Positions 12,960 through 25,347 of a stretch of 64,000 nucleotides of DNA are shown here, piece by piece. The translations under genes and the position numbers were made by a program. Position 1 is the stretch's first letter, and the number at the start of each line of letters is the position of its first letter. Under the pieces are notes generated by a model. The model did no database searches and was not told where the DNA came from. It worked only from the letters and a program-made list of their open reading frames with translations. Source of the stretch: Ectopseudomonas guguanensis (GTDB taxonomy: Bacteria > Pseudomonadota > Gammaproteobacteria > Pseudomonadales > Pseudomonadaceae); NCBI RefSeq assembly GCF_900104265.1, contig NZ_FNJJ01000003.1:350672-414671 (forward strand). Reading direction: 5' to 3'.

Positions 12960-12978
12960 GAGTCTCTAATCCTTACCC

Positions 12979-14508
12979 TTACCGGCCCGAGGCGAGTTGA
13001 TCGAGGGCGCCAGCCATCCACTGCTGCACGCCATGCATGCTGGCAGCGGAGGTGTCGAGCACCGGTTGCGGGTAAACGCCAAGCAGAATCAGCAGCACGC
13101 CAAGGCCGAGCACCATGGCCAATTCGCGGGCTTTCAGCCCGGGCAGCGGCGCTTCCTGTTGCACCGGGCCGAAGTAGGCGCGGTGGATCATCGCCAGGGC
13201 GTACACCGAGCCGAGTACCAGGCCGGTGGCGGCGATCACCACGACCCAGGGTGCGCTGGGGAAGCTGCCGATCAGGATAAGGAACTCGCCGACGAAGTTG
13301 CCGGTGCCCGGCAGGCCCAGCGCGGCAGCGGCGAAGAACAGGCTGATGGCCGGCAGCCAGGGCATGCGCGCCCAGATTCCGCCCATCTGGCGCAGGTCAC
13401 GGGTGTGCAGGCGCTCGTAGAGCTGGCCGCAGAGGATGAACAGCGCAGCAGCGGACAGGCCGTGGGCGACCATCTGCACCACCGCGCCCTGCAGGGCGAT
13501 CTGGCTGCCCGAATAGATGGCGATCAGCACGAAGCCCATGTGCGACACGCTGGAGTAAGCCACCAGGCGCTTGATATCGGTCTGCGCGAACGACAGCAGC
13601 GCGCCGTAAATGATGGCGAACACGCCCAGCCACTGGGCGATGGGCGCGAACTCTGCCGAGGCGTTGGGGAACAGCGGCAGGGCGAAGCGCAGCAGGCCGT
13701 AGGCCGCGGTTTTCAGCAGGATGCCGGCCAGGTCCACGGAGCCGGCGGTGGGCGCCTGGGCGTGGGCATCCGGCAGCCAGGAGTGCACCGGCACCACCGG
13801 GAACTTCACCGCGAAGGCGACGAAGAAACCCAGCATCAGCAGGTATTCGGTGCCGGGCGCCAGCTCGGTCTTCAGCAGGTCGGCGTAGTTGAAGGTCAGC
13901 ACGCCGGTCTGGTTGAAGTGCACGAACACCAGGGCCAGGATCGCCAGCAACATGATCAGACCGCTGGCCTGGGTGAAGATGAAGAACTTGGTGGCGGCGG
14001 TGATGCGGGTGCGCCCGTCGCTGCCGCTATGGCCCCAGAGCGCGATGAGGAAATACATCGGCACCAGCATCATTTCCCAGAAGAAGAAGAACAGGAACAG
14101 GTCGACTGCGAGGAACACGCCGACCACGCCACCGAGAATCCACATCAGGTTGAGGTGGAAGAAGCCGACGCGGTTCTGGATCTCGTTCCACGAGCACAGC
14201 ACCGAGAGCACGCCGAGCAGGCCGGTAAGCACCACCATCAGCACCGACAGGCCGTCCATCGCCAGGTGGATGGTGATACCCAGGCGCGGGATCCAGTCGA
14301 TGACGAACTCGTGGGCCCAGCGCGGGCCGCCGTCCGGCGCCGGCGCCAGGGTGAAGTCACCGCTGACCCACAGCCACAGGCCGAGGCCCAGCAGCAGGCC
14401 CATGGTGATCAGAGCGATCCAGCGCGGCAGGACGTGGCCGAAGCGCTCGCCTTGCCAGCACAGCAGGCCGCCGATGAAGGGAATCAGGATTAGCCAGGGC
14501 AGAATCAT
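12979..14508 (-). CDS. nuoM: NADH-quinone oxidoreductase subunit M
   Basis: This 509-aa antiporter-like membrane subunit of complex I pumps protons in the distal arm. The family signature MYFLIALWG and the lysine-bearing [20 protein letters not shown] helix region are clear. It has about 14 transmembrane helices and normal length, and follows nuoL by 15 bases. Confidence 0.96.
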   Translation of the reverse strand: MILPWLILIPFIGGLLCWQGERFGHVLPRWIALITMGLLLGLGLWLWVSGDFTLAPAPDGGPRWAHEFVIDWIPRLGITIHLAMDGLSVLMVVLTGLLGVLSVLCSWNEIQNRVGFFHLNLMWILGGVVGVFLAVDLFLFFFFWEMMLVPMYFLIALWGHSGSDGRTRITAATKFFIFTQASGLIMLLAILALVFVHFNQTGVLTFNYADLLKTELAPGTEYLLMLGFFVAFAVKFPVVPVHSWLPDAHAQAPTAGSVDLAGILLKTAAYGLLRFALPLFPNASAEFAPIAQWLGVFAIIYGALLSFAQTDIKRLVAYSSVSHMGFVLIAIYSGSQIALQGAVVQMVAHGLSAAALFILCGQLYERLHTRDLRQMGGIWARMPWLPAISLFFAAAALGLPGTGNFVGEFLILIGSFPSAPWVVVIAATGLVLGSVYALAMIHRAYFGPVQQEAPLPGLKARELAMVLGLGVLLILLGVYPQPVLDTSAASMHGVQQWMAGALDQLASGR

Positions 14509-14523
14509 GACAGGCTGTTTTCC

Positions 14524-16374
14524 TTAACTCAGAAAGAGGATGGCGGCGAGCACCAGTACGGCGCCCCCGGCGATCGAAGCGGCGTACCAGCGCACCTGGC
14601 CGGTTTCGCTGCGCACCAGTGCGGCGTTGCCACCGCGCGCAAGCAGCGGAATCAGGCCGATGCCGAGGTCGATGGGGTCGCGGCGCAGCAGGTGGCAGAG
14701 CGCAAGGTAGGGGCGCACGAACAGCTTGTCGTAGAGCCAGTCGAAGCCCCAGGCGGCGAACCACAGGGCGCTCAGCAGGCGACCCGGCGCGCTCTGCGCC
14801 ACGGCGGAGGCGACGCGGCGCCGGCCGAGGAAGAGCAGGGCGGCGATGACGATACCGCTCACGGCGATCAGCCCCGACAGCAGTTCCAGGCTGTGCTTGG
14901 CCTCGCCACCGGCATGGCCGGCGCTTTGCGGCAGCACGCCGGCCAGCGGCGGGGTGATCCAGGCGCCGATGAAGGTGGACAGCACGATGAGCACCAGCAG
15001 TGGCAGGTTGTGGGCAATGCCATGGCCGGCGTGTGCCTCGGTCTTCTGCTCGTCGTGGAAGGCGATGAAGATCAGGCGGAAGGTGTAGATCGAGGTCAGG
15101 AAGGCGCCGAGCAGGCCCGCATAGAGCAGCTCGCTGTGGCCGCTGGCGAAGGCTTCCCAGAGGATCTCGTCCTTGGAGTAGAAGCCTGCGGTCAGCAGCG
15201 GCAGGGCGGCCAGCGCCGCACCGCCGACGACGAAGCTGGCGTAGGCCAGTGGCAGCTTCTTCCACAGCCCGCCCATCCTGAAGATGTTCTGCTCGTGGTG
15301 GCAGGCGTGGATCACTGCACCGGAGGCGAGGAACAGCAGGGCCTTGAAGAAGGCGTGGGTCATCAGGTGGAAGATCGCCGCATCCCAGGCGCCGACACCC
15401 AGGGCCAGGAACATGTAGCCGATCTGGCTCATGGTGGAGTAGGCGAGGATGCGCTTGATGTCGGTCTGCACCAGCGCGGCGAAACCGGCCAGCACCAGGG
15501 TCACGGCGCCGACGATGCCGACCAGTTCGAGAATCTCCGGAGTCAGCAGGAACAGGCCGTGGGTGCGGGCGATCAGGTAGACGCCGGCGGTGACCATGGT
15601 CGCCGCGTGGATCAGCGCCGACACCGGGGTCGGGCCAGCCATCGCGTCGGCCAGCCAGGTCTGCAGCGGCAACTGGGCGGATTTACCGACCGCGCCGCCA
15701 AGCAGCATCAGCGTGGCGAGCCACAGCCAGGTATCGCCGGCCGCGTACCGCTGCGGCGCCAGCACCATCAGCTCCTGGATGTTCAGGGTGCCGAGGTTGA
15801 TGAACAGCAGGAACATGCCGATCATCAGGAACACGTCGCCGACGCGGGTGACGATGAAGGCCTTGAGTGCCGCGTTACCATTGGGCACGTGCTTGTAGTA
15901 GAAGCCGATCAGCAGGTACGAGCACAGGCCCACGCCTTCCCAGCCGAAGAACAGCACCAGCAGGTTGTCGCCGAGAACCAGCAGCAACATGCTGAAGATG
16001 AACAGGTTGGTGTAGGCGAAGAAGCGCGAATAGCCTTCCTCGCCGCGCATGTACCAGCTGGCGAACAGGTGGATCAGAAAACCCACGCCGGTGACCACGC
16101 CGAGCATGGTCACCGACAGGCCATCCAGATGCAGGGTGAAGCTCGGCGCCAGGCCTTCGACGCTCATCCACTGCCACAGGGTCAGGCTGAAGGCGCCGCC
16201 GGCCGGCGGGTTGCCGAGAAAGGCGGCGATGACCCAGGCAGCGCTGGCAGCGGCCAGGCCGATGGAGCCGACCCCGATCACGGCGCTGGTGTTTTCCGAG
16301 AAGCGTCCGCGCGAGAAGGCCAGCAGCAGCCAGCCGAGCAGCGGGAAGAATAGAGTCAGGGCTAGAAGGTTCAT
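14524..16374 (-). CDS. nuoL: NADH-quinone oxidoreductase subunit L
   Basis: This 616-aa subunit is the most distal antiporter-like subunit of complex I. It has about 16 membrane segments, including the long C-terminal lateral helix that clamps the membrane arm. [20 protein letters not shown] is the conserved TM7/8 region with the channel lysine. The start overlaps the nuoK stop by 4 bases. Confidence 0.96.
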   Translation of the reverse strand: MNLLALTLFFPLLGWLLLAFSRGRFSENTSAVIGVGSIGLAAASAAWVIAAFLGNPPAGGAFSLTLWQWMSVEGLAPSFTLHLDGLSVTMLGVVTGVGFLIHLFASWYMRGEEGYSRFFAYTNLFIFSMLLLVLGDNLLVLFFGWEGVGLCSYLLIGFYYKHVPNGNAALKAFIVTRVGDVFLMIGMFLLFINLGTLNIQELMVLAPQRYAAGDTWLWLATLMLLGGAVGKSAQLPLQTWLADAMAGPTPVSALIHAATMVTAGVYLIARTHGLFLLTPEILELVGIVGAVTLVLAGFAALVQTDIKRILAYSTMSQIGYMFLALGVGAWDAAIFHLMTHAFFKALLFLASGAVIHACHHEQNIFRMGGLWKKLPLAYASFVVGGAALAALPLLTAGFYSKDEILWEAFASGHSELLYAGLLGAFLTSIYTFRLIFIAFHDEQKTEAHAGHGIAHNLPLLVLIVLSTFIGAWITPPLAGVLPQSAGHAGGEAKHSLELLSGLIAVSGIVIAALLFLGRRRVASAVAQSAPGRLLSALWFAAWGFDWLYDKLFVRPYLALCHLLRRDPIDLGIGLIPLLARGGNAALVRSETGQVRWYAASIAGGAVLVLAAILFLS

Positions 16375-16679
16375 CCGCGCATCTCGCTGGCAGCGTCGAT
16401 ATCCAGAGTGTTGAAGCGGCGATACAGCTGCAGCAGGATCGCCAGGCCGATGCTGGCCTCGGCGGCTGCCAGGGTGATCACCAGAATGAACATCACCTGG
16501 CCGTCAGCCGCGCCCCAACGGGCGCCGGCGACGACGAAGGCCAGTGCAGCGGCGTTCATCATCACTTCCAGGCTCATCAGGATGAACAGGATGTTGCGCC
16601 GCACCATCAGGCCCACCAGGCCGATGCAGAACAGCACGCCGGCCAGGGCCAGGCCGTGTTCGAGTGGGATTCCAGTCAT
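16371..16679 (-). CDS. nuoK: NADH-quinone oxidoreductase subunit K
   Basis: This 102-aa protein has three membrane helices. The glutamate in [10 protein letters not shown] (helix 2) and the one in [11 protein letters not shown] (helix 3) are the conserved proton-path residues of NuoK. The ATG at 16679 starts [10 protein letters not shown] and overlaps nuoJ by 4 bases; a longer open frame upstream is only a shadow within nuoJ. Confidence 0.95.
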   Translation of the reverse strand: MTGIPLEHGLALAGVLFCIGLVGLMVRRNILFILMSLEVMMNAAALAFVVAGARWGAADGQVMFILVITLAAAEASIGLAILLQLYRRFNTLDIDAASEMRG

Positions 16680-17185
16680 GCGGTGGGCTCCTTGGCGTCG
16701 TGGCGGCCCAGGTGGTAGGCGGCGACCAGTGCGGCGAGCAACAGCATGGAGGCCAGCTCCACCGCCAGCAGATAGGGGCCGAACAGGCTGATGCCGACGG
16801 CCTTGGCTTCCACTGTGGTGTGGCCGATATGGGCGTCGCTGACGTGGTTCAGCAGCACATAGAGCAACTGGCCGAGCAGCAAGGCGCTGAGAATCGCCGG
16901 GCCGACCCATATACCTGGCGTCAGCCACTTGCGCTCCTGCTCGGCGGCAGCCGGGCCGAGGTTGAGCATCATCACCACGAAGACGAACAGCACCATGATG
17001 GCGCCGGCGTAGACGATGATTTCCAGCGCGCCGGCAAAGGGCGCACCGAGGGCGAAGAACACCATCGACACCGCCAGCAGCGAGACGATGAGGTAGAGCA
17101 GGGCATGCACCGGGTTGGTGTTGGTGACCACCCCAACCGTCGATGCCACCGCCACACCGGCGGCGAAGTAGAACGCGAATTCCAT
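16676..17185 (-). CDS. nuoJ: NADH-quinone oxidoreductase subunit J
   Basis: This 169-aa membrane subunit of complex I has five hydrophobic segments, including the pi-bulge helix region [20 protein letters not shown] near residue 60. GAGGAG lies 6 bases upstream of the ATG, a strong ribosome-binding site. This matters because a 160-base gap with a REP-like hairpin separates nuoJ from nuoI, the largest gap in the operon. Confidence 0.95.
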   Translation of the reverse strand: MEFAFYFAAGVAVASTVGVVTNTNPVHALLYLIVSLLAVSMVFFALGAPFAGALEIIVYAGAIMVLFVFVVMMLNLGPAAAEQERKWLTPGIWVGPAILSALLLGQLLYVLLNHVSDAHIGHTTVEAKAVGISLFGPYLLAVELASMLLLAALVAAYHLGRHDAKEPTA

Positions 17186-17252
17186 CAGAAGCTCCTCACT
17201 CCGCTCGCCTCACGAGAAGCAGCGGCATATCTCGGGATATGACGCCAAAGCC

Positions 17253-17319
17253 GTAGGAGCGAGCTCTGCTCGCGAAGCGTTTGGCGTTGTCTGCGTTCGC
17301 GAGCAGAGCTCGCTCCTAC
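17253..17319. repeat. REP-like inverted repeat between nuoI and nuoJ
   Basis: Perfect 24-base arms (17253-17276 and 17296-17319) begin GTAGGAGCGAGCTCTGCTCG, with a 19-base spacer. This is the same element as at 41686 and, decayed, at 7734. A second small hairpin (CATATC-TCGG-GATATG) sits at 17227-17242. Together they could form strong mRNA structure inside the nuo transcript. Confidence 0.87.
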
Positions 17320-17345
17320 AGGGCGGGAAAACCCATGACCCTGGC

Positions 17346-17894
17346 TCATGGCAGCAGACCCTTGACGTTGATCGGCTCGGCCTCGTTCTGCGCGGCGCCC
17401 TTGGGCTTGCCGGCGATGGCCATACCGGCAACGCGGTAGAAGTTGTAGTCCGGGTTCTTGCCGGGGCCGCTGATCAGCAGGTCTTCCTTCTCGTACACCA
17501 GATCCTGACGCTTGAACTCGCCCATCTCGAAATCGGGGGTGAGCTGGATCGCGGTGGTCGGGCAGGCTTCCTCGCACAGGCCGCAGAAGATGCAGCGCGA
17601 GAAGTTGATGCGGAAGAACTCCGGGTACCAGCGCCCGTCGTCTGTCTCGGCCTTCTGCAGCGAGATGCAGCCCACCGGGCAGGCCACGGCGCACAGGTTG
17701 CAGGCCACGCAGCGTTCTTCGCCGTCGGGGTCGCGGGTCAGGACGATGCGGCCACGGTAACGCGGCGGCAGGTACACCGGCTCTTCCGGGTATTGCAGGG
17801 TGTCGCGCTTGCGAAAGCCATGGCTGAACACCATGACCAGGCTGCGCAGTTGGGTGCCGGTACCGACCAGCACGTCCCAGATGTACTTGAACAT
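17346..17894 (-). CDS. nuoI: NADH-quinone oxidoreductase subunit I
   Basis: This 182-aa ferredoxin-like subunit of the peripheral arm binds two 4Fe-4S clusters (N6a and N6b). Both cluster motifs are intact: [15 protein letters not shown] and [15 protein letters not shown]. It passes electrons to NuoB. It starts 11 bases after nuoH. Confidence 0.96.
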   Translation of the reverse strand: MFKYIWDVLVGTGTQLRSLVMVFSHGFRKRDTLQYPEEPVYLPPRYRGRIVLTRDPDGEERCVACNLCAVACPVGCISLQKAETDDGRWYPEFFRINFSRCIFCGLCEEACPTTAIQLTPDFEMGEFKRQDLVYEKEDLLISGPGKNPDYNFYRVAGMAIAGKPKGAAQNEAEPINVKGLLP

Positions 17895-17905
17895 TGCTTT
17901 TCTCC

Positions 17906-18898
17906 TTACTGGGCCGTGGCCAGCACGACGGCGCCGGTCACCAGCAGGTTGATCAGGGTCAGCGGCAGGCAGAACTTCCAGCTGAAAGCCATGACCTGGT
18001 CATAGCGCGGGCGTGGGATCGACGCGCGCAGCAGGATGAAGATCATGATGAAGAAGGCCGTTTTCAGCGCGAACCAGAAGAACGGAATCTGCGGCAGGAG
18101 GCCGAACGGGCCATGCCAGCCACCGAAGAACAGGGTTACCAGCAAGGCCGACACGGTGACGATGGCCACGTATTCGCCAACGAAGAACATGCCCCATTTC
18201 ATCCCGGCGTATTCGATGTGGTAACCGTCGGCCAGCTCCTGCTCGGCTTCCGGCTGGTCGAAGGGGTGACGGTGGGTCACGGCCACCGCTGCGATGAAGA
18301 AGGTACAGAAGCCGAAGAACTGCGGAATGATGAACCACAGGTTCTGCGCCTGGTAGTCGACGATGTCGCGCATGTTGAACGAGCCGACCTGCGCCACTAC
18401 GCCCATCAGCGCCAGGGCCAGGAACACCTCGTAGGAGATGGTCTGGGCCGAGGCACGCAGGCTGCCGAGCAGGGCGAACTTGTTGTTGCTCGACCAGCCG
18501 GCGAACAGCACCGCGTAGACCGACAAACCTGCCATGGCGAAGAAGAACAGGATGCCGATGTTCAGATCCGCCACGCCCCAGGTCGGGGTGATGGGGATGA
18601 TGGCGAAGGCCATCAGCATGGCCGAGAAGGCGATCATCGGTGCCAGGATGAAGATGAACCTGTCGGCGAACGGCGGCGTCCAGTCCTCCTTGAAGAACAT
18701 CTTGATCATGTCGGCGGCGATCTGGAACATGCCGAACGGCCCCACGCGGTTGGGGCCGTAACGATCCTGCCACCAGCCGAGCAGACGGCGCTCGATGAAG
18801 CTCAGCAGCGCGCCGCAGACCACTACCACCAGCAGGATGACGATGGCCTTGAGTACCGCGATGACGATCTCTATCAGTTCGGGCGTCAACCAGCTCAT
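17906..18898 (-). CDS. nuoH: NADH-quinone oxidoreductase subunit H
   Basis: This 330-aa membrane subunit lies at the junction of the arms and forms much of the quinone-binding chamber. It has eight or so helices. The conserved loop [20 protein letters not shown] and the SERDLN-type region around [20 protein letters not shown] are present. The start overlaps the nuoG stop by 4 bases. Confidence 0.96.
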   Translation of the reverse strand: MSWLTPELIEIVIAVLKAIVILLVVVVCGALLSFIERRLLGWWQDRYGPNRVGPFGMFQIAADMIKMFFKEDWTPPFADRFIFILAPMIAFSAMLMAFAIIPITPTWGVADLNIGILFFFAMAGLSVYAVLFAGWSSNNKFALLGSLRASAQTISYEVFLALALMGVVAQVGSFNMRDIVDYQAQNLWFIIPQFFGFCTFFIAAVAVTHRHPFDQPEAEQELADGYHIEYAGMKWGMFFVGEYVAIVTVSALLVTLFFGGWHGPFGLLPQIPFFWFALKTAFFIMIFILLRASIPRPRYDQVMAFSWKFCLPLTLINLLVTGAVVLATAQ

Positions 18899-21603
18899 TG
18901 CGCGGCCTCCTGCAGCAGGGTCACGCTGGCACCGGCGATGACCGCCGGAATCCCAGGCAGGCCAAGCGGCAAGCCGACCAGACCGATGGCCAGGTCATCG
19001 CGCACCTTGAGCGGCAGGCGCAGGGCCTGGCCGTTGACGCGCAGGGCCAGCAGCGCGCCGTCGTTCACCCCAAGGCGAGCCGCTTCATCGCGTGCCAGGG
19101 CCACGTACGGCTCAGGCATGCGCTCCTGAATCGGTTTGGCGCGTGCGGAGTTTTCCTCGCTGCCGAACAGGTGGTGCAGCGGCGCCACCTGCCAGGTGCC
19201 GGCTGCCGGATTGAAGGCGGCGTTGACGGCGAACCAGGGCAGGGCATTGCCGGCAGCTTCCAGTAGGCGTACGCCGGGGTCGCCGGCGCGAAGATGACCA
19301 CCGACCTCGTCCTGGAACTTGTTCCAGGCCTGTGGCGAGTTCCAGCCCGGCGACCAGGCGAACGGAATCTGCTGCCGGGCTTCCTTGCTGCCGGCGTAGC
19401 CTTCCATGGAGAAGGCGAAAGCGGTGTCCTGATCCTGCGGCTGACGCGGCTCATGCACGCTGATATTGGCGCGCATGGCGGTGCGGCCGCTGTAGCGGTG
19501 CGGCTCGCGGGCGAGCTTGAGCCCCTTGATGCGGAACGAGGCGCTCGGCGCGGCATCCTTGATCCCGGCCAACAGCGGGTTGCTGGCGGCGCAGGCTGCG
19601 GTGACCTGGTCCAGTTGCGTCCAGTCCACGGCCTTGCCTTGCAGGGTGCTGTGCAGCGCGTGCAGCCAGCGCCAGCCTTCGCGGATCAGAATGCCCGCGT
19701 CGTAGTAGCTCGGCTCATAGACCTGGAAGAAGCGCTGGGCGCGACCTTCCAGGCTGACCAGGGTGCCGTCACCTTCGGCGAAGCTCGCCACCGGCAGCAG
19801 CAGGTGGGCGCGTTCGCCGGTGGCGGTGCGCTGGTGATCGGCGACGATCAGCGTCTGTGCGGCGCCGAGCGCTGCATCGACCTTGGCCGCATCGGCGCGG
19901 CGGTACAGGTCGTTCTCCAGCACGATCACGGCATCGGCCTGGCCGTTGCTCAGAGCATCGAGTGCGGCATCGACGGACTCACCGCCCAGCAGTGCCAGGC
20001 CCAGGCTGTTGGCTTCGGGCACCACCAGGCTCAGCGAGCCATTCTTCTCACGGTTCTTCAGTGCGCTGGCGATATTGGCGGCGGCTTCGATCAGGGACTT
20101 GTCGCCCAGCGAGGCGCCGGAAACGATCAGCGGGCGTTGGGCTGCCAGCAGGGCGTCGGCGATGCGCTGCACCAGTTCGCCGGCTTCGGCGTCCAGACCG
20201 TCGACGGCCGGTGCGCTCGGGTCGATGGCATGAGCCACGGCGAAACCGATACGGGCCAGGTCGGCCGGCGCGGCGTGTACGCACTGCTCGGCGATATCGT
20301 CGAGGCGGGTTTCAGCGACGCTGGCGATGAATAGCGGGTGCAGGGCGTGCTGGGCGACGTTCTGCACCGCCGCCATGTGCCAGTCCTGAATGCGCGCACC
20401 GGCAGCGATCTCGGTGGCCTTGCCCTTGACCGCCTGGCGCAGGGCCAGGGCCAGGCGTGCGGCGGTCTGGGTCAGGTCTTCGCCGAGGACGAAGATGGCG
20501 TCGTGCAGCTCGACATCGCGCAGGGTCGGGGTCGGCAGCGGGCCGTTTTGCAGGATGTCGCGGATCAGGCGGATATTGGCCAGTTCGCTGGCGGCGATGC
20601 CGCTGTAGAAGTTGGTGGTGCCCACCAGTTCGCGCAGGGCGAAGTTGGATTCCAGGCTGGCGCGCGGCGAGCCGATACCGATCACGCGCTTGCCCTTGAG
20701 CAGCTCGGCGGCCTTGTCCAGCGCGGCATCGATGCCGATAGCCTGGCCGGCCAGCAACGGCTGACGCGGGCGATCCTCGCGATTGACGTAGCCATAGCCG
20801 AAGCGGCCACGGTCACAGAGGAAGTACTGGTTCACCGAGCCGTTGAAGCGGTTCTCGATGCGACGCAGCTCGCCATAGCGCTCACCGGGGCTGATGTTGC
20901 AGCCGCTGGAACAGCCATGGCAGATGCTCGGGGCGAACTGCATGTCCCACTTGCGGTTGTAGCGCTCGGAGTGGGTCTTGTCGGTGAAAACGCCGGTGGG
21001 GCAGACCTCCACCAGGTTGCCGGAGAACTCGCTTTCCAGCGTGCCGTCCTCGACGCGGCCGAAGTACACGTTGTCGTGCGCGCCGTAGACGCCGAGGTCG
21101 GTGCCGCCAGCGTAGTCCTTGTAGTAGCGCACGCAGCGGTAGCAGGCGATGCAGCGGTTCATCTCGTGGGCGATGAAGGGGCCGAGCTCCTGGTTTTGAT
21201 GAGTGCGCTTGGTAAAGCGGTAGCGACGGGCATTGTGCCCGGTCATCACCGTCATGTCCTGCAGGTGGCAGTGGCCACCTTCCTCGCACACCGGGCAATC
21301 GTGCGGGTGGTTGGTCATCAGCCATTCGACGACGCTGGCGCGGAACGCCTTGGATTCCTCGTCGTCGATGCTGATCCAGGTGTTGTCGGTGGCTGGCGTC
21401 ATGCAGGACATGACGATACGACCACGGGTGTCGTTCTCGTCGTTGTACTGCTTGACCGCGCACTGGCGGCAGGCGCCGACGCTGCCTAGCGCCGGGTGCC
21501 AGCAGAAGTAGGGGATATCGAGTCCGAGGGACAGGCAGGCCTGCAGGAGGTTGTCTGCACCATCGACTTCGAAATCTTTGCCGTCTACGTGGATAGTGGC
21601 CAT
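18895..21603 (-). CDS. nuoG: NADH-quinone oxidoreductase subunit G
   Basis: This 902-aa iron-sulfur subunit of the NADH-dehydrogenase module has an N-terminal 2Fe-2S ferredoxin fold ([20 protein letters not shown]), followed by the His-Cys3 4Fe-4S motif ([18 protein letters not shown]) and a further 4Fe-4S domain ([11 protein letters not shown]). A second 4Fe-4S motif of the molybdopterin-oxidoreductase-like part follows ([10 protein letters not shown], cluster N7). The C-terminal half is a degenerate molybdopterin-oxidoreductase fold. The length matches gammaproteobacterial NuoG. Confidence 0.96.
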   Translation of the reverse strand: MATIHVDGKDFEVDGADNLLQACLSLGLDIPYFCWHPALGSVGACRQCAVKQYNDENDTRGRIVMSCMTPATDNTWISIDDEESKAFRASVVEWLMTNHPHDCPVCEEGGHCHLQDMTVMTGHNARRYRFTKRTHQNQELGPFIAHEMNRCIACYRCVRYYKDYAGGTDLGVYGAHDNVYFGRVEDGTLESEFSGNLVEVCPTGVFTDKTHSERYNRKWDMQFAPSICHGCSSGCNISPGERYGELRRIENRFNGSVNQYFLCDRGRFGYGYVNREDRPRQPLLAGQAIGIDAALDKAAELLKGKRVIGIGSPRASLESNFALRELVGTTNFYSGIAASELANIRLIRDILQNGPLPTPTLRDVELHDAIFVLGEDLTQTAARLALALRQAVKGKATEIAAGARIQDWHMAAVQNVAQHALHPLFIASVAETRLDDIAEQCVHAAPADLARIGFAVAHAIDPSAPAVDGLDAEAGELVQRIADALLAAQRPLIVSGASLGDKSLIEAAANIASALKNREKNGSLSLVVPEANSLGLALLGGESVDAALDALSNGQADAVIVLENDLYRRADAAKVDAALGAAQTLIVADHQRTATGERAHLLLPVASFAEGDGTLVSLEGRAQRFFQVYEPSYYDAGILIREGWRWLHALHSTLQGKAVDWTQLDQVTAACAASNPLLAGIKDAAPSASFRIKGLKLAREPHRYSGRTAMRANISVHEPRQPQDQDTAFAFSMEGYAGSKEARQQIPFAWSPGWNSPQAWNKFQDEVGGHLRAGDPGVRLLEAAGNALPWFAVNAAFNPAAGTWQVAPLHHLFGSEENSARAKPIQERMPEPYVALARDEAARLGVNDGALLALRVNGQALRLPLKVRDDLAIGLVGLPLGLPGIPAVIAGASVTLLQEAAQ

Positions 21604-21662
21604 TTCTTTGAGTCTTCGTTTACCCGCTTCATAAAAGCGGCTGGCTAAGGGAATTCGTCTGT

Positions 21663-23009
21663 TCAGCTCGCACTTGCCGGCATGCGGGGCGTGGTCGCCA
21701 CCTTGGCCACACCAGCCTCGAACTCTTCACGGAAATACTTGATCGCGCTGCCCAGCGGCTCCACGGCACCTGGCGCGTGAGCGCAGAAGGTCTTGCCCGG
21801 GCCGAGGAAGTTGACCAGGCCGAGCAGGGTGGCGATGTCCTCGCGGGTGCCTTCGCCACGCTCCAGGGCGCGGAGAATCTTCACGCTCCAGGGCAGGCCG
21901 TCGCGGCACGGCGTACACCAGCCGCAGGACTCGCGGGCGAAGAACTCTTCCATGTTGCGCAGCAGGGAAACCATGTTGATCGAGTCGTCCACCGCCAGCG
22001 CCAGGCCGGTGCCCATGCGCGTGCCGACCTTGGCGATGCCGCCGGCGTACATCTGCGCCTCGAGGTGCTCAGGCAGCAGGAAGCCGGTACCGGCGCCGCC
22101 GGGCTGCCAGCACTTGAGCTGGTAGCCATCACGCATGCCGCCGGCATAGTCCTCGAACAGTTCGCGGGCGGTGATGCCGAACGGCAGCTCCCACAGGCCG
22201 GGGTTCTTCACCTTGCCGGAGAAGCCCATCAGCTTGGTGCCATGGTCTTCGCTGCCGGGGCGGGCGAGGCCCTTGTACCAGTCCACGCCCTGGCCGACGA
22301 TGGCCGGCACGTTGCACAGCGTCTCGACGTTGTTGACGCAGGTCGGCTTGCCCCACACGCCGACGGCAGCCGGGAAGGGGGGCTTGGCGCGCGGGTTGGC
22401 GCGGCGGCCTTCCAGCGAATTGATCAGCGCGGTTTCCTCGCCGCAGATGTAGCGGCCGGCGCCGGTGTGCACGAACAGCTCGAAATCGAAGCCGCTTCCG
22501 AAGATGTTCTTGCCCAGGAGGCCTGCGGCCTTGGCTTCCTCGATGGCGCGGTTGAGGTTGGCCGCGGCGTCTACGTATTCGCCGCGCAGGAAGATGTAAC
22601 CGCGGTAGGCCTTGAGCGCGCGCGCGGAGATCAGCATGCCTTCCACCAGCAGGTGCGGCAGCTGTTCCATCAGCATGCGGTCTTTCCAGGTGTTGGGTTC
22701 CATTTCGTCCGCATTGCACAGCAGGTAGCGGATGTTCATGGATTCGTCGGCCGGCATCAGGCCCCACTTCACACCCGTGGGGAAGCCTGCGCCGCCACGG
22801 CCCTTGAGGCCGGATTCCTTGACGGTCTGCACGATGTCGGCCTGGGCCATCTCGGTCAGTGCCTTGCGTGCGGCAGCATAACCGTTCTTCTGCTGGTATT
22901 CCTGCAGCCATACCGGCTGGGCGTCGTCACGCAGGCGCCAGGTCAGCGGGTGGGTTTCTTCGCTGCGGGCGATGCGGTTGGCCGGGCCGATGGAGGTCAG
23001 GGTTTTCAT
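21663..23009 (-). CDS. nuoF: NADH-quinone oxidoreductase subunit F
   Basis: This 448-aa subunit holds FMN, the NADH site and 4Fe-4S cluster N3. The FMN/NADH glycine-rich motif [14 protein letters not shown] and the cluster motif [12 protein letters not shown] are present. The ATG at 23009 begins [10 protein letters not shown] and overlaps nuoE by 4 bases; an upstream extension of the frame would run back through nuoE and is not used. Confidence 0.96.
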   Translation of the reverse strand: MKTLTSIGPANRIARSEETHPLTWRLRDDAQPVWLQEYQQKNGYAAARKALTEMAQADIVQTVKESGLKGRGGAGFPTGVKWGLMPADESMNIRYLLCNADEMEPNTWKDRMLMEQLPHLLVEGMLISARALKAYRGYIFLRGEYVDAAANLNRAIEEAKAAGLLGKNIFGSGFDFELFVHTGAGRYICGEETALINSLEGRRANPRAKPPFPAAVGVWGKPTCVNNVETLCNVPAIVGQGVDWYKGLARPGSEDHGTKLMGFSGKVKNPGLWELPFGITARELFEDYAGGMRDGYQLKCWQPGGAGTGFLLPEHLEAQMYAGGIAKVGTRMGTGLALAVDDSINMVSLLRNMEEFFARESCGWCTPCRDGLPWSVKILRALERGEGTREDIATLLGLVNFLGPGKTFCAHAPGAVEPLGSAIKYFREEFEAGVAKVATTPRMPASAS

Positions 23010-23500
23010 TGGTAGGCCTCCAGCAGCTTGGCGACGCCGCCCGGTTGAACATCGCCGAAGGTGTCGTCGTCGATCATCACCGCCGGCGCCTTGTCGCAGT
23101 TGCCCAGGCAGCACACCGGCAGCAGGGTGAAGCGCTGGTCGGCGGTGGTCTGGCCGAGGCCAATGCCGAGCTGCTTCTGCATCTCACTGACCACCGACTC
23201 ATGGCCGCCGATGTAGCAGGTCATGCTGTCGCACACGCGAATCACGTGGCGGCCCACAGGCTGGCGGAAGATCTGGCTATAGAAGGTGGCCACGCCCTCG
23301 ACGTCGCTGGCCGGGATGCCGAGGACTTCGCCGATGGCGTCGGCGGCACCGTCCGGCACCCAGCCGCGTTCTTTCTGGACGATCTTCAGCGCCTCGATGC
23401 TGGCGGCGCGCGGGTCTTCGTAGTGATGCATCTCGTGCTCGATGGCCGAGCGCTCGCTTTCGCTGAGGGTGAAACGGTCGGTCTGAATTAGCGTGCTCAT
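23006..23500 (-). CDS. nuoE: NADH-quinone oxidoreductase subunit E
   Basis: This 164-aa thioredoxin-like 2Fe-2S subunit carries cluster N1a. Its four cysteine ligands are visible as CDSMTC (90 and 95) and CLGNC (131 and 135). The ATG at 23500 lies 2 bases after the nuoCD stop. It works with NuoF and NuoG in NADH oxidation. Confidence 0.95.
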   Translation of the reverse strand: MSTLIQTDRFTLSESERSAIEHEMHHYEDPRAASIEALKIVQKERGWVPDGAADAIGEVLGIPASDVEGVATFYSQIFRQPVGRHVIRVCDSMTCYIGGHESVVSEMQKQLGIGLGQTTADQRFTLLPVCCLGNCDKAPAVMIDDDTFGDVQPGGVAKLLEAYQ

Positions 23501-23502
23501 GA

Positions 23503-25284
23503 TCAGCGGTCCACGTCGGCCATGACGAAGTCGATACTGCCCAGGTAGGCGATCAGATCCGCCACCATGCTGCCGCGGATCACCGAGGGGATCTGTTGCA
23601 GGTGGGCGAAGCTGGGGGTGCGAATCCGGGTGCGGTAGCTCATGGTGCTGCCGTCGCTCGTCAGGTAATAACTGTTGATGCCCTTGGTCGCCTCGATCAT
23701 CTGGAAGGCTTCGTTGGCCGGCATGACCGGGCCCCAGGAAACCTGCAGGAAGTGGGTGATCAGGGTTTCGATGTGCTGCAGCGTGCGCTCTTTCGGCGGC
23801 GGCGTGGTCAGCGGGTGATCCGCCTTGTACGGGCCTTCCGGCATGTTCTTCAGGCACTGATCGATGATGCGGATGCTCTGGCGCATCTCTTCCACGCGCA
23901 CCATGCAGCGGTCGTAGGCGTCGCCATTGGCCGCCAGCGGCACCTCGAACTCGAAGTGCTCGTAGCCGGAGTAGGGGCGCGCCTTGCGCAGGTCGAAGTC
24001 GCAACCGGTGGCGCGCAAGCCGGCGCCGGTGGTGCCCCATTCCAGCGCTTCCTTGGTGTTGTACTGCGCCACGCCGATGGTACGGGCCCTGAGGATGCTG
24101 TTCTTCAGCGCGGCCTTCTCGTATTCGTCGAGGCGCTTGGGCAGCCAGTCGACGAACTCCTTGACCAGCTTGTCCCAGCCGCGCGGCAGGTCATGGGCGA
24201 CGCCGCCGATGCGGTACCAGGCCGGGTGCAGGCGAAAGCCCGTGATGGCCTCGATCACCTTGTAGGCGCGCTGGCGGTCGGTGAAGGTGAAGAACACCGG
24301 GGTCATGGCGCCGACGTCCTGGATGTAGGTACCGAGGAACAGCAGGTGACTGGTGATGCGGAAGAACTCGGCGAGCATCACGCGGATGAAGTCGACACGG
24401 GCCGGCACCTTGATACCGGCGAGTTTCTCCACCGAGAGCACGTAGGGCAGGTTGTTCATCACCCCGCCGAGGTAGTCGATGCGGTCGGTGTAGGGAATGA
24501 AGCTGTGCCAGCTCTGGCGTTCGGCCATCTTCTCGGCACCACGGTGGTGGTAGCCGATCTCCGGCACGCAGTCGACGATCTCTTCGCCGTCGAGCTGCAG
24601 GATGATACGGAACGCGCCGTGTGCGGAAGGGTGGTTGGGGCCGAGGTTGAGGAACATGTAGTCCTCGTGCTCACCGCCGCGTTTCATGCCCCAGTCTTCG
24701 GGGCGGAAGCGCGCGGCTTCTTCTTCCAGCTGCTGTTTGGCCAGGGTCAGGCTGAACGGATCGAATTCGGTGGCGCGCGCCGGGTAGTCCTTGCGCAGCG
24801 GGTGACCTTCCCAGGTCGGCGGCATCATGATGCGGCTCAGGTGCGGGTGGCCGGTGAAGGTGATGCCGTACAGATCCCAGACTTCGCGCTCGTACCAGTT
24901 GGCGTTTGGCCAGATGCCGGTGGCGGTGGGCAGGTTGAGGTCGCGCTCGCTCAAGGCGACCTTGATCATCACGTCACTGTTACGCTCGAGCGACATCAGG
25001 TGATAGAACACCGTGAAGTCGGCGTCCGGCAGGCCGCGACGTTGGGTGCGCAGGCGCTCGTCGACGCCGTGCAGGTCATAGAGCATCACGTAGGGGCGCG
25101 GCAGGCTGCGCAGGCAGGTGAGCACTTCGATGAGGCGCTCACGGGCGACCCAGAGAACCGGCATGCCGGTGCGGGTCGCCTGCAGGGTAAAACTGTCTTC
25201 GCCAAAGCGGGCTTGAAGTTCGGCGACGACGTCCTGGTCGTCAGCCTTGTAAGGCGGTATGGACACAACGGTGTCTTGAGTCAT
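23503..25284 (-). CDS. nuoC: NADH-quinone oxidoreductase fused subunit C/D
   Basis: This 593-aa fusion is typical of Pseudomonas and enterobacteria. Residues 1 to about 190 are the NuoC 30-kDa domain ([20 protein letters not shown]). The rest is the NuoD 49-kDa domain with the quinone-site region [20 protein letters not shown] and the [12 protein letters not shown] motif. It lies between nuoB and nuoE. It is often named nuoCD. Confidence 0.96.
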   Translation of the reverse strand: MTQDTVVSIPPYKADDQDVVAELQARFGEDSFTLQATRTGMPVLWVARERLIEVLTCLRSLPRPYVMLYDLHGVDERLRTQRRGLPDADFTVFYHLMSLERNSDVMIKVALSERDLNLPTATGIWPNANWYEREVWDLYGITFTGHPHLSRIMMPPTWEGHPLRKDYPARATEFDPFSLTLAKQQLEEEAARFRPEDWGMKRGGEHEDYMFLNLGPNHPSAHGAFRIILQLDGEEIVDCVPEIGYHHRGAEKMAERQSWHSFIPYTDRIDYLGGVMNNLPYVLSVEKLAGIKVPARVDFIRVMLAEFFRITSHLLFLGTYIQDVGAMTPVFFTFTDRQRAYKVIEAITGFRLHPAWYRIGGVAHDLPRGWDKLVKEFVDWLPKRLDEYEKAALKNSILRARTIGVAQYNTKEALEWGTTGAGLRATGCDFDLRKARPYSGYEHFEFEVPLAANGDAYDRCMVRVEEMRQSIRIIDQCLKNMPEGPYKADHPLTTPPPKERTLQHIETLITHFLQVSWGPVMPANEAFQMIEATKGINSYYLTSDGSTMSYRTRIRTPSFAHLQQIPSVIRGSMVADLIAYLGSIDFVMADVDR

Positions 25285-25347
25285 GGTCTCGGTCGCTGTC
25301 GATCAACGTAGAAAGTGGGCATGACGCTTGCGCAGGCAAGCATCGGC

